This document shows, one piece after another, positions 47,640-55,687 of a stretch of DNA of 64,000 nucleotides. Source of the stretch: Sphingopyxis sp. (GTDB taxonomy: Bacteria; Pseudomonadota; Alphaproteobacteria; Sphingomonadales; Sphingomonadaceae); assembly GCA_016463225.1 (NCBI GenBank), contig JAEMRT010000001.1, positions 1-64,000 on the forward strand. Reading direction: 5' to 3'. Position 1 is the first letter of the stretch. Each line of letters opens with the position of its first letter. The position numbers and the translations under genes were made by a program. Below the pieces are notes generated by a model. The model worked only from the letters and a program-made list of their open reading frames with translations. It was not told the origin of the DNA and ran no database searches.

Positions 47640-48402
47640 TATAGAATTTTCCGTTTCCAATCATATAGCGCACGTCCGGCTCAACCGACCGCAGGGGCTG
47701 AATGCCATCACACCCACGATGGATGACCTGCTGTTCGATGCGTGGCAGACGATCAATGATGATCCCGAGATCTGGTGCGCGATCCTCTCGGCCGAGGGCG
47801 AGAAAGGCTTTTGCATCGGAGGCGATGTGTCCGACGGGGCCGAGCGCAAGTCGCGAATGGCGCTCGCGGGCGGGCTGACCGGAATCGGCGGGCCGCTGGT
47901 GACGCTGAAAAAACCGCTGATCGCTGCCGTTCAGGGTTTCTGCGTCGGCGGCGGGTTCGAACTTGCGATGTGCGCCGACATCATCGTCGCGGCCGACACG
48001 GCCCAGTTCGGCCTCCCCGAAACCAAGGTCGGCATCATCGGCGAGTGCGGCGTGGTCCATCGCGCGGTGCGTCAGCTGCCCTATCATATTGCCATGGCGA
48101 TGATCCTCACCGGCGAGCGCATCAACGGCGAAACGGCCGAGCGCTTCGGCCTTGTCAACCAGGTGGTGCCTTATGCCAAGCTGGCGGCGACCGCGCAATC
48201 ATGGGCAGACAAGATCAACAAGGCGGCGCCGCTCGCCAATCAGGCGGCAAAGGCGGCGGCGAACGGTCGGCTGGGTTACCCGCTCGATGTCGCATTGATG
48301 ACCAAGTTCGAAGTAATTGAACAATATGCGGGCAGCGCCGATCAGCGCGAAGGTGACGCCGCCCGTGCAGAGGGCCGCAAGCCCCTGTGGACCGGGCGCT
48401 AA
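47632..48402 (+). CDS. enoyl-CoA hydratase/isomerase family protein, copy 2
   Basis: This 256-residue crotonase-fold protein has EGEKGFCIGGDVSDGAERK (about residues 55-73) and VQGFCVGGGFELAMCADI, and a Glu in GIIGECGVVHRAV. It starts within the end of copy 1 and is followed after 9 bases by the flavin reductase gene. The two homologues likely catalyse successive hydration, isomerisation or C-C cleavage of CoA-bound intermediates. Confidence 0.9.
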   Translation: MADIEFSVSNHIAHVRLNRPQGLNAITPTMDDLLFDAWQTINDDPEIWCAILSAEGEKGFCIGGDVSDGAERKSRMALAGGLTGIGGPLVTLKKPLIAAVQGFCVGGGFELAMCADIIVAADTAQFGLPETKVGIIGECGVVHRAVRQLPYHIAMAMILTGERINGETAERFGLVNQVVPYAKLAATAQSWADKINKAAPLANQAAKAAANGRLGYPLDVALMTKFEVIEQYAGSADQREGDAARAEGRKPLWTGR

Positions 48403-48411
48403 GGCCAAACC

Positions 48412-48912
48412 ATGAGCACTTCGATCGATCCTCGTCATTTCCGCAATGTCCTTGGTTGCTATCCCACGGGAGTCTGCGTCGTCACCGCCTCGCACGACGG
48501 TGCGAGTCACGCGATGGTTGTGGGCAGCTTCACTTCGATTTCGCTCGATCCGCCACTAGTCGGCTTCTTCCCAGACAAGAAGTCGTCGAGCTGGCCACAG
48601 ATCGCGGCGACCGGGCATTTTTGCGCCAATATTCTGGCCGCCGACCAGAAGCATCATTCGAGCCGCTTTGCCGCCAAGGCGGCCGACAAGTTCGAGGGGC
48701 TCGAATATGCGACCAGTCCAGCCGGATTGCCGCTCCTGCACGATGTCCTCGCGTGGATCGAATGTTCGATTGCATCCGTGACCGAGATCGGTGACCATCT
48801 GCTTGTTGTTGGAGCTGTGCAGGCGCTCGAGATGCGCGACAGCGGTACCCCCTTACTCTTTTTTCGCGGAGGCTATCATGACCTTGCCGACTGTATCGAA
48901 ACCCAGGCATGA
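48412..48912 (+). CDS. flavin reductase (FMN-binding split-barrel family)
   Basis: This 166-residue protein matches the NAD(P)H:flavin reductases that feed FMNH2 to two-component monooxygenases (FRNVLGCYPTGVCVVTASHDG at the N-terminus; [36 protein letters not shown] at the end). The three LLM monooxygenases of this island need such a partner. Its 3' end overlaps the ribB-type gene by 35 bases, so the two are translationally linked. Confidence 0.92.
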   Translation: MSTSIDPRHFRNVLGCYPTGVCVVTASHDGASHAMVVGSFTSISLDPPLVGFFPDKKSSSWPQIAATGHFCANILAADQKHHSSRFAAKAADKFEGLEYATSPAGLPLLHDVLAWIECSIASVTEIGDHLLVVGAVQALEMRDSGTPLLFFRGGYHDLADCIETQA

Positions 48913-50014
48913 TTCGGTGACGGCGATCTCGCCAATCGCGGAGATTATTGCCGAAGCCCGCAATGGCAGACCCTTCATCCTCGTCGATGCCGACGACCGG
49001 GAAAATGAAGGCGACATCATCATTCCGGCGCAGTTCGCGACGCCCGACCGCATCAACCAGATGGCGACCCATGCGCGCGGCCTGATCTGCCTCACCATCA
49101 CCGCCGAGCGAGCCCGTTTCCTTCAGCTCGAACAGATGTCGCAGAACAACCGATCAGGCCATGGCACCGCCTTCACCGTTTCGATCGAGGCGCGCGAAGG
49201 CGTGACCACCGGCATCTCCGCTTATGACCGAGCCCACACCATTTCGGTCGCGATCAACTCGCGCGATCCGCGGAACGATATCGTGACCCCTGGACACGTC
49301 TTTCCACTGGTGGCGCGCGACGGCGGCGTTCTTGTGCGCGCCGGGCACACGGAGGCGGCGGTCGACATTTCAAATTTGGCTGGGTTGATCCCGGCTGCGG
49401 TCATCTGCGAGGTCATGAACGACGACGGGTCTATGGCGCGGCTGGAAGACCTCATTCCCTTCGCCGAAAAGCACGACATGAAAATCGGCACGATCGCCGA
49501 CCTGATCGCCTTCCGGCGCAAGTCCGAGATGCTGGTCGAGCGCGTCGCATCGGGGCCTTTCGTCAGCCATTATGGCGATGATTTCACCATCCATGTCTAT
49601 CGCGACAAGGTTGATGGCGGAGAACATGTCGCGCTGACGCGCGGGACGATCGGCCCCGATTCCGACACGTTGGTCCGCGTACACCAGTTTGACTTGACCG
49701 CCGACCTCTTGGGATACCGCAATGCGCATCCCGATTATGTACCGGCCGCTTTGAAGCAACTGGCGGCGCATGAAGGTCCGGCGGTCGCAGTGTTCATTCA
49801 AGATGCCGATCCGCAGTCAATCTCGCGCCGCGTCGGCGGCGGGCGCCGTGAATATGCCGAGCGCGCGAGCGATCGCGACTATGGTTTCGGGGCACAGATA
49901 TTGCGCGATGTGGGCGTCCGCCGCATGACATTGCTTACCTCGAGCAACCGCAAGATGGCCGCGCTCGAGGGCTTCGGCCTCGAGATCGTCGGCCGCCAGC
50001 CGATCGAAACATGA
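48878..50014 (+). CDS. ribB: 3,4-dihydroxy-2-butanone-4-phosphate synthase with degenerate GTP cyclohydrolase II domain
   Basis: The 378-residue product makes a riboflavin precursor from ribulose 5-phosphate. The N-terminal RibB domain (about residues 1-210) has [30 protein letters not shown] and [15 protein letters not shown], with the acidic metal-binding cluster intact. The C-terminal RibA-like part lacks the GTP cyclohydrolase zinc Cys cluster and should be inactive for that step, as in other alphaproteobacterial RibB proteins. The start has GGAGG upstream and lies within the flavin reductase gene. A copy inside a catabolic operon points to extra flavin supply. Confidence 0.92.
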   Translation: MTLPTVSKPRHDSVTAISPIAEIIAEARNGRPFILVDADDRENEGDIIIPAQFATPDRINQMATHARGLICLTITAERARFLQLEQMSQNNRSGHGTAFTVSIEAREGVTTGISAYDRAHTISVAINSRDPRNDIVTPGHVFPLVARDGGVLVRAGHTEAAVDISNLAGLIPAAVICEVMNDDGSMARLEDLIPFAEKHDMKIGTIADLIAFRRKSEMLVERVASGPFVSHYGDDFTIHVYRDKVDGGEHVALTRGTIGPDSDTLVRVHQFDLTADLLGYRNAHPDYVPAALKQLAAHEGPAVAVFIQDADPQSISRRVGGGRREYAERASDRDYGFGAQILRDVGVRRMTLLTSSNRKMAALEGFGLEIVGRQPIET

Positions 50015-50436
50015 ATCCGGGAGCGACGACGATGGCGGCCACTGAAAGCAACAAGGCGATCGTTGCGGATTTTTTCGAGACCTTTTCCAAAGGCGACGTG
50101 CCCGGCGTAATCGATCGCATGCACGACGACGGCAGCTGGTGGGTATCAGGCACGATCGACGGCATGTCGGGCACCTATCCAAAGGCCACCCTTGCCGGGC
50201 TGCTCGATGGCGCGCGGGCGCTTTATCGTGAAGGTGCGCTTTGTATCACGCCGACATCGATGACCGCCGAGGAGAATCGGGTCTCGGTCGAAGCGACATC
50301 CTTTGCGACGATGGAAGACGGCCGCATCTATGCGAACAGCTATCATTTCCTGGTGACACTGCGCGACGGCAAGGTCGCCACGGTGCGCGAATATATGGAT
50401 ACGATTCACGCGCGCGAGACGTTTTTCGGTTCCTAA
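50011..50436 (+). CDS. SnoaL-like / NTF2-fold protein, copy 3
   Basis: The 141-residue product has the NTF2 pattern NKAIVADFFETFSKGDVPGVIDRMHDDGSWWVSGTIDGMSG and a C-terminal HFLVTLRDGKVATVREYMDT, as in small ketosteroid-isomerase-like proteins. Its ATG overlaps the ribB stop (ATGA), so it ends the operon. It converges on the TetR gene with a 4-base overlap. Confidence 0.85.
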   Translation: MNPGATTMAATESNKAIVADFFETFSKGDVPGVIDRMHDDGSWWVSGTIDGMSGTYPKATLAGLLDGARALYREGALCITPTSMTAEENRVSVEATSFATMEDGRIYANSYHFLVTLRDGKVATVREYMDTIHARETFFGS

Positions 50437-51095
50437 TCGGTATGCGACGCGGCCAGCGGCATGCAAGTCGCGGCGACAATCTGGTTCAGCGTATCGTCGA
50501 GCGCCGCCGAAAATTCCTGATCAATCCGATGATCGGCAGCATCGCGGGTATGCGCTGCCAAAATGTTCAGGAACATGAAGCAGGCGGTGATCAACCGCCG
50601 CTGCGCCACCTCATCGGGAAGAAAATGGATCCGCGCGCGCAGCAGCGCCAGCGCCTCGCCGATATGCGGCGGCAGATGTCCGCCGAAGCGGCCGAACTCG
50701 GTATCGCTGTTGCGCAGCAGATATTGGCAGAGAAAATTGGCGTAGCTGTGGTCACCATGCGCATCGATCAGTTCGAGCTGCGGCAGGAAGATGATGTCCA
50801 TGATCGTCCGCGCATCGTCCAGCTGGCCAGCCTCCCGCGCCGTCCGCAACATTTCGCCACGCTTCGACTCCATCTGGTCCATGCGATAATCGAAGACTGC
50901 CTGGATCAGCGTGTCGCGGATCCCGAAATGATACTGCACCGCATGATGGTTGCGCTGCCCCGCCGCAGCCGCGATCTCGCGCAGCGACACCCCTTCGATC
51001 CCTCCCCTCGCGAACAGGATTTCGGCGGCGAGGATCAGCCGCGTCTTGGCGTCATCGCTGCGCACCGGGCGCATGTTGATGGGCATTGATGTCAC
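50433..51095 (-). CDS. TetR family regulator, second copy of the island
   Basis: This 220-residue regulator has a TetR HTH at about residues 14-60 (RLILAAEILFARGGIEGVSLREIAAAAG, then HAVQYHFGIRDTLIQAV) and a large ligand-binding domain. GGGGAG lies 5 bases before a GTG at 51095, which I choose; ATG 51086 is the alternative. It is divergent from the third LLM gene, and the 20-bp perfect palindrome between them is its most likely operator. It is not closely related in sequence to the TetR at 35.3 kb. Confidence 0.85.
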   Translation of the reverse strand: MTSMPINMRPVRSDDAKTRLILAAEILFARGGIEGVSLREIAAAAGQRNHHAVQYHFGIRDTLIQAVFDYRMDQMESKRGEMLRTAREAGQLDDARTIMDIIFLPQLELIDAHGDHSYANFLCQYLLRNSDTEFGRFGGHLPPHIGEALALLRARIHFLPDEVAQRRLITACFMFLNILAAHTRDAADHRIDQEFSAALDDTLNQIVAATCMPLAASHTD

Positions 51096-51232
51096 GGCGT
51101 CTCCCCTGGAATCTCGCTTGCTAGTGGCTTTGCCGCAGGTGTCCCGCACGATCAACAATGCTGCACCACTCTCGTGCAGCATAAACGACATTGACCCTAC
51201 GGAAATCGCTTGACCTCATCTTCGATATGCGA

Positions 51233-51252
51233 TTTAAGCCACGTGGCTTAAA
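51233..51252. promoter_or_regulatory. perfect 20-bp palindrome TTTAAGCCACGTGGCTTAAA
   Basis: It lies 20 bases before the third LLM gene and divergent from the TetR gene. The full symmetry and position make it a strong operator candidate for that TetR protein. I see no second copy in the window. Confidence 0.75.
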
Positions 51253-51272
51253 ATAACAATGGGAGATATGAC

Positions 51273-52397
51273 ATGGCGATGGACACGGGTCTAATTTTTC
51301 ACCCCTATATGCGGCCGGAGCGCACCGCGCGGCAGACGTTCGAATGGGGCGTGCAGAGCTCCATCGCCGCGGACAAAGCTGGCTTTTCGACCATGATGAT
51401 TTCCGAGCATGCCTCGCAGGTCTGGGAGAATATTCCCAATCCCGAACTCATCATCGCAGCCGCGGCACTGCAGACCAAGAATATCGCCTTCGCGCCGATG
51501 GCACATATCCTGCCGCACCATAATCCGACCAAGCTGGCGATGACCGTCGGCTGGCTCTCGCAGATCCTCGAAGGCCGCTATTTCATGGGGATTGGCGCAG
51601 GCGCCTATCCGCTCGCTTCCTATATGCACGGCATCAAGGAAGAAGATCAGAACACCGAGCATCTCAACGACATGGTGCGCGAATCCTTGTTCATCATGGA
51701 GAAGATCTGGGCGCGCGAGCCCTTCTTCTACGAGGGCAAATATTGGGACGCGGGCTTCCCCGAGGAAGAGCCGGCGGTCACAGAGGAAGACGAGCAGCAT
51801 AAGCTGGCCAACTACTCGCCCTACGGCGGCGGCTTCCCCGAATTCGCGGTCACCGGCTTCAGCGCCAACTCGCCGTCAATGCGACTGGCCGGCGAGCGCA
51901 ATTTCAAACCGGTCTCGATCTTCTCGGGCATCGACGCACTGAAGCGCCACTGGGAGATCTATTCGGAAGCCAACATCAAGGCCGGCTTCACCCCGCACCG
52001 CCAGCGCCACGCCGTGTCGCAGACCGTCTTCGTCGCCGACAGCGATGCCGAAGCAAAGCGTCTCGTGATGGAGGGGCCGATCGGCTACTGCTTCAACCGC
52101 TACCTTATCCCGATCTGGCGCCGCTTCGGCATGATGGACGGATTTGCCAAGGATGCTGGCATCGACCCGCTGAAGGCCGATCTCGAATTCCTCGTCGATC
52201 ATGTCTTCGTCGTCGGGTCGCCCGATACGGTGGTCGAAAAGATCAGCACTTTGTTCGATGCGTGCGGCGGCTGGGGTACGCTCCAAGTCGAATCGCACGA
52301 TTATTACGACGACCCCTCACCCTGGTTCCACTCGCTGGAATTGATCGCCAAAGAGGTGGCGCCGCGCATCAAGCTGCCCGAACCCGCTGCGGCCTGA
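51273..52397 (+). CDS. LLM monooxygenase, diketocamphane monooxygenase-like, copy 3
   Basis: This 374-residue FMN-dependent monooxygenase resembles the copy at 38.9 kb: a TGLIFHPYMRPERTARQTFEWG start, MISEHASQVWENIP, FAPMAHILPHHNPTKLAM, GRYFMGIGAGAYPLAS and an ending of CGGWGTLQVESHDYYDDP. It differs by a 10-residue longer acidic insertion (PEEEPAVTEEDEQ, about 165-180). It may oxidise a second ketone or the other enantiomer. GGGAGA precedes the ATG; its own TetR gene and palindrome suggest separate control. Confidence 0.88.
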   Translation: MAMDTGLIFHPYMRPERTARQTFEWGVQSSIAADKAGFSTMMISEHASQVWENIPNPELIIAAAALQTKNIAFAPMAHILPHHNPTKLAMTVGWLSQILEGRYFMGIGAGAYPLASYMHGIKEEDQNTEHLNDMVRESLFIMEKIWAREPFFYEGKYWDAGFPEEEPAVTEEDEQHKLANYSPYGGGFPEFAVTGFSANSPSMRLAGERNFKPVSIFSGIDALKRHWEIYSEANIKAGFTPHRQRHAVSQTVFVADSDAEAKRLVMEGPIGYCFNRYLIPIWRRFGMMDGFAKDAGIDPLKADLEFLVDHVFVVGSPDTVVEKISTLFDACGGWGTLQVESHDYYDDPSPWFHSLELIAKEVAPRIKLPEPAAA

Positions 52398-52776
52398 AGT
52401 CCTCCGTCCGGTTGGCTGAGGGCGCACACTCTCAGCCAACACCGGCCTTATTTATCAGATTGCTGCGTGCATCCGCACGGGCGGTGCGAACAAGTGTCCG
52501 GGAATAGAAATCCTGCGGAACCGCGAGCGCCGCGATCTTCGCCGATAATGGCCGCTTACCGGTAACCGATCGGTCCTTGCTCTACGTCTGATAACGAGGC
52601 GCAAAGCCGCGCTTTACGCGGGGACAATTGATACCCGCAAAATCAGGTGTTGAATCGCAAATTTCAGCCAAGGCGAAGTTTAACCCAATTATTGTAATAG
52701 GTTAGCTTTCATCGCGCCGCCAATATGGTAGCGACGAATGCTGAAATTATATAATTATTTCAATAACTTAAATGAC
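52398..52776. other. gene-free, A+T-rich stretch before the right att-like repeat
   Basis: After the hairpin, no frame here looks coding. The last 130 bases are notably A+T-rich (runs such as ATTATATAATTATTTCAAT), unlike the surroundings. This is consistent with a junction of foreign DNA. Confidence 0.5.
52411..52440 (+). terminator. hairpin GTTGGCTGAG-N10-CTCAGCCAAC
   Basis: A perfect 10-bp stem lies 13 bases after the LLM gene stop, consistent with transcript termination. The T-run is weak (CCTTATTTAT further on). Confidence 0.6.
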
Positions 52777-52793
52777 TTGGTAGCGGAGGAGGG
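52777..52793. mobile_element. att-like direct repeat, right copy
   Basis: TTGGTAGCGGAGGAGGG, identical to 31513-31529 and in the same orientation. It lies 122 bases beyond the 3' end of the excisionase-like gene, as in the left copy (about 97 bases). Confidence 0.65.
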
Positions 52794-52914
52794 GCCCAAA
52801 TCTTGCCGTTAATGCATTGTTTTTCCATTATTTATTCAAAACCGAACTGAAAAATCGCCCCAGTTCTGACCCCAGTGCGACGAGTTGTTTCGAGAACATG
52901 ATGAGCCGTTTCTG

Positions 52915-53190
52915 TCAGCCGGCGTCGTCCCATTTGGCTGATGCCTTGGTCCCGGGAGGCCGCGGCGCCTTCCGATTGTTGGCGAGAAATTTGCGAATGC
53001 ACTCCACCATGATCACTGTCGCGCACCCGACCTTCGCGGCCTCGATGTCCCCCGATGCGATCAACTCATAGATCGTCGCTCGCCCCAAGCCGGTCATGCG
53101 GCTGGCATCGGGAACGCCGACGCTGATCGGTTCGATAGAAGTTTGTTCGACACCAGGCGGCCAAGACGCCCCGCTTCCCCGGCGGTGCAT
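52915..53190 (-). CDS. excisionase-like HTH protein (AlpA/MerR-type)
   Basis: The 91-residue product has a helix-turn-helix of the excisionase type (PDASRMTGLGRATIYELIASGDIEAAKVG at about residues 27-55). Such small proteins steer excision or control transfer genes of integrative elements. Its start overlaps the DUF2274 stop (ATGA). A diverged and frameshifted copy lies at 31626-31915. With the upstream trbI remnant it forms the end of a conjugative element. Confidence 0.82.
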   Translation of the reverse strand: MHRRGSGASWPPGVEQTSIEPISVGVPDASRMTGLGRATIYELIASGDIEAAKVGCATVIMVECIRKFLANNRKAPRPPGTKASAKWDDAG

Positions 53191-53414
53191 CAGTTATTAC
53201 TCCGCCGCTGTTTGCTGAACTCCCTGTCGCTGGCGATGAACCGCTCGACCATCGCCGGAATGAGACGCTCGGGCGGAAGTGGCACCGCCAAATCCGTCAA
53301 TTGTGCGTGCACCGCCGCATAGTCGCCAAGTTCGGGCATGAGCGCCCCGGGGAGGCTCGATCGCGAGCTTCCCGGCTTCTCCTCGGCGATCGGACCCAGG
53401 CGAAGTTTGGTCAT
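53190..53414 (-). CDS. DUF2274 protein of conjugative elements
   Basis: The 74-residue product begins MTKLRLGPIAEEKP and ends ERLIPAMVERFIASDREFSKQ, the form of DUF2274 proteins that usually follow trbI in Tn4371-like elements. The middle is more diverged than I expect. The function of the family is unknown. The start overlaps the trbI stop (ATGA) and the stop overlaps the HTH gene start, so operon order trbI-DUF2274-HTH is kept although trbI is broken. Confidence 0.75.
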   Translation of the reverse strand: MTKLRLGPIAEEKPGSSRSSLPGALMPELGDYAAVHAQLTDLAVPLPPERLIPAMVERFIASDREFSKQRRSNN

Positions 53415-54220
53415 GTCACGCCTCCCGCGTCCGCCGGCTCGAGCAGCAAGTCGCGCGTCACGATGACGCGGAACGCGAACCCCGGGCGAACGGTCAACGT
53501 CGGGGCTACCTAGAGCTCGCGCTCGACGACGCGCCGCCCTGCCTCGTTCGTGCCGTCCTGCACGCCGGCGCGGAGCGCCCGGACAAGGTCGACGAGTTCG
53601 CTGCCGACACCAAGCAACGAAGAGACGAGCGCTGCGCGAAGCGGCCCCAATGATTATCGACCTTGTCTTCAAGTCCCGCCATCCCGGCGGCACCAGCGCC
53701 CGGTTGACGGTCGAGCCGGATAGAGCGCCCGCAGGCAAGAGAAGCCTGTCCCAGGCAAAAAAGCACGGCTCTGCCCGGCGCCGATTTCGCTGTCATATTC
53801 GCCGATCAGGCGCGCGCCTTGCGGAACGAGCAGCGTTCGCCCGGTTGGGCTGTCATAGACATTTTGCGTGACCTGCGCGCTGATCGTTCCGGGGAGGTCG
53901 GACCGGATACCGGTGATCAGCGCAGCCGGGATGACGGCGCCGGCCTGGAGGACGTAGGGCGAGCTCGGCGCGGCGATCGTCTCGCCGCTTTCGAAAGCGC
54001 CATGCCCTCCGTCGGCGAGGAACTCGCGCCTCGCCGCGGTCCGGGACCCTCGTCCTCCTTGCTCTGCCGCGAGCGGCGGCAAGGAGCAGTGATGCGCGCC
54101 GTCATCTTCGCGCGCCGGCACGTTCGGCGCGCCTTCGGGCATGTCAATTTTGATCTTGAGGTCGTCGAAATCCTCGGCGATCGAGGCGATATCGACTTTC
54201 GGCCTGTAATCGTTGCCCAT
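53411..54220 (-). pseudogene. trbI: decayed trbI (conjugal transfer protein) remnant
   Basis: TrbI is an inner-membrane component of the mating channel. Here pieces lie in three frames: SSPYVLQAGAVIPAALITGIRSDLPG...VYDSPTGRTLLVPQGARLIGEY (frame starting 54220), then GRSIRLDRQPGAGAAGMAGLEDKVDNHWGR (second frame, about 53660-53750), then LVDLVRALRAGV...RRVVEREL (third), interrupted by a TAG and ending RDLLLEPADAGGVT. At least two frameshifts and one nonsense codon make it non-functional. The first 60 residues after MGNDYRPKVDI are not typical of TrbI, so the left edge may be a fusion. Confidence 0.75.
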
Positions 54221-54438
54221 TCGCTTGCCGCCCCTGGCGCTTGACTGGATAGGCAGGAACAGCCGCAGCAAATATCCACCTGGCGCCGAAGATTCTCATA
54301 GCATTTGCAGTCGCCAGCGCGGGGTCCACCATTTCCGTCTGGCGAAGGTCCAGCCGGCTTCGACATGCGGCACATATGAGGCCGCCGCCCGCCCTCTCTC
54401 ACCACCGTGGCGCGCAATGCTCGATCCGGGTGCGCTGC

Positions 54439-55674
54439 TCAGCCTTTGTAGAACATCCACCCGATCATCACCGCGCCGGTTGCAATCAGCGCGGCCGAAA
54501 GCCAGCGCCACCGCCCGGTGCCGCCCCACATCGCATTCCAGATCGGCCGCTCGGCAATCGCGCGGGCGCTGTGCGCAATGCGGTGCGAGTAAATGGCTGC
54601 GCCCGATAGCGCGAGACCCGTCATCAGCAATCCGAACAGGAACCAAGGCACCCGTGTCCAATAAGCCGCAAAGGTACCGAAATGCAGCGGGTCGGCCATT
54701 TCGGATATTCGCTGGTGAACGCCGAGGTCTTGGCCGTCGCTGGTCATCACCACATGTGCGGTCGCGGCATCGACCCACACCGCGTTTGCACGGGGCCGCA
54801 CCAGCCACGCGCTCCGCTGGCCCTGAAACACGAAATTGCCCGACTTCTTGTCGGGGAATTGCACCGACTCGATCTCAAGCGCCCGATCGGCCCGGTGCAC
54901 CGCTGTGAGGCTTGCGGCGAGGGCATCGGCGGCACCGATCGTCGTGTTTGCAGGCGCCAATGCGGCAACCTCTTTTGCCGGTTCGGGCAAGTCGGGCGCA
55001 TCCCCTCCCAGCGTCTCGACCAGATACCAGAGTCCTGTCAGCGCGATCAGCGCGACGAACCACAGGCTCCACACCCCGGCGAGCCGGTGAAAATCGCCCC
55101 AAGCCGTGCGCGCGTCGCGCCAGCGAACCGGCTTGAAAAAGCCGCGCCACCATTTGCGGTAGACGACAAAGGATGTCGCGACGCTGATGAGCAGCAGGAT
55201 CGACAACGATGCGACGATCGGAATGCCATATTTGGTCGGCAGGTTGAGGTGGCGATGGAGGTTGCGAAGGACGCGCTGGCTATCGACGAAACTCTGCTCA
55301 CCCTGCACTTCCCCTGTCGTCGGATGGACGTGCAGATAGCCCCGGCTCTCGTCGGCGCGCTGGAACGCGACGCGCACCGCGAACGCACGCGCGATTGGGC
55401 GTTCGATATAGTTGATCGTTGCGACCCCCGGATAGCGCGCCGATTTCTCGGCAATCAGATCCCAGCGCGGCTGTCCCTCGACAGACGACGGTGCGACACG
55501 CAGCGTCGGATGGAGAAGCCAGTCGATTTCGGCGCTGAGCACCGCGAGCGTCCCGGTGAAAAGGATGAACGCGAGGAACAGCGACAGCTTCAGACCGACC
55601 CATTGGTGGACGATCCACCACAGCCGCCGCCCACTGGTCTTCTTCGCTTTGATCGGAACGGCCGCGGCGGTCAC
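54439..55674 (-). CDS. PepSY-associated membrane protein
   Basis: The 411-residue protein has four membrane segments (about residues 22-46, 155-175, 203-222 and 345-370, with a further one near the C-terminus) and two PepSY-like periplasmic regions. The opening HQWVGLKLSLFLAFILFTGTLAVLSAEIDWLLHP and the conserved RNLHRHLNLP are typical of proteins beside siderophore receptors, some of which reduce ferric siderophores. It lies 13 bases downstream of the receptor gene on the same strand. Confidence 0.88.
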   Translation of the reverse strand: MTAAAVPIKAKKTSGRRLWWIVHQWVGLKLSLFLAFILFTGTLAVLSAEIDWLLHPTLRVAPSSVEGQPRWDLIAEKSARYPGVATINYIERPIARAFAVRVAFQRADESRGYLHVHPTTGEVQGEQSFVDSQRVLRNLHRHLNLPTKYGIPIVASLSILLLISVATSFVVYRKWWRGFFKPVRWRDARTAWGDFHRLAGVWSLWFVALIALTGLWYLVETLGGDAPDLPEPAKEVAALAPANTTIGAADALAASLTAVHRADRALEIESVQFPDKKSGNFVFQGQRSAWLVRPRANAVWVDAATAHVVMTSDGQDLGVHQRISEMADPLHFGTFAAYWTRVPWFLFGLLMTGLALSGAAIYSHRIAHSARAIAERPIWNAMWGGTGRWRWLSAALIATGAVMIGWMFYKG

Positions 55675-55687
55675 GGGTCAGCTTCCC

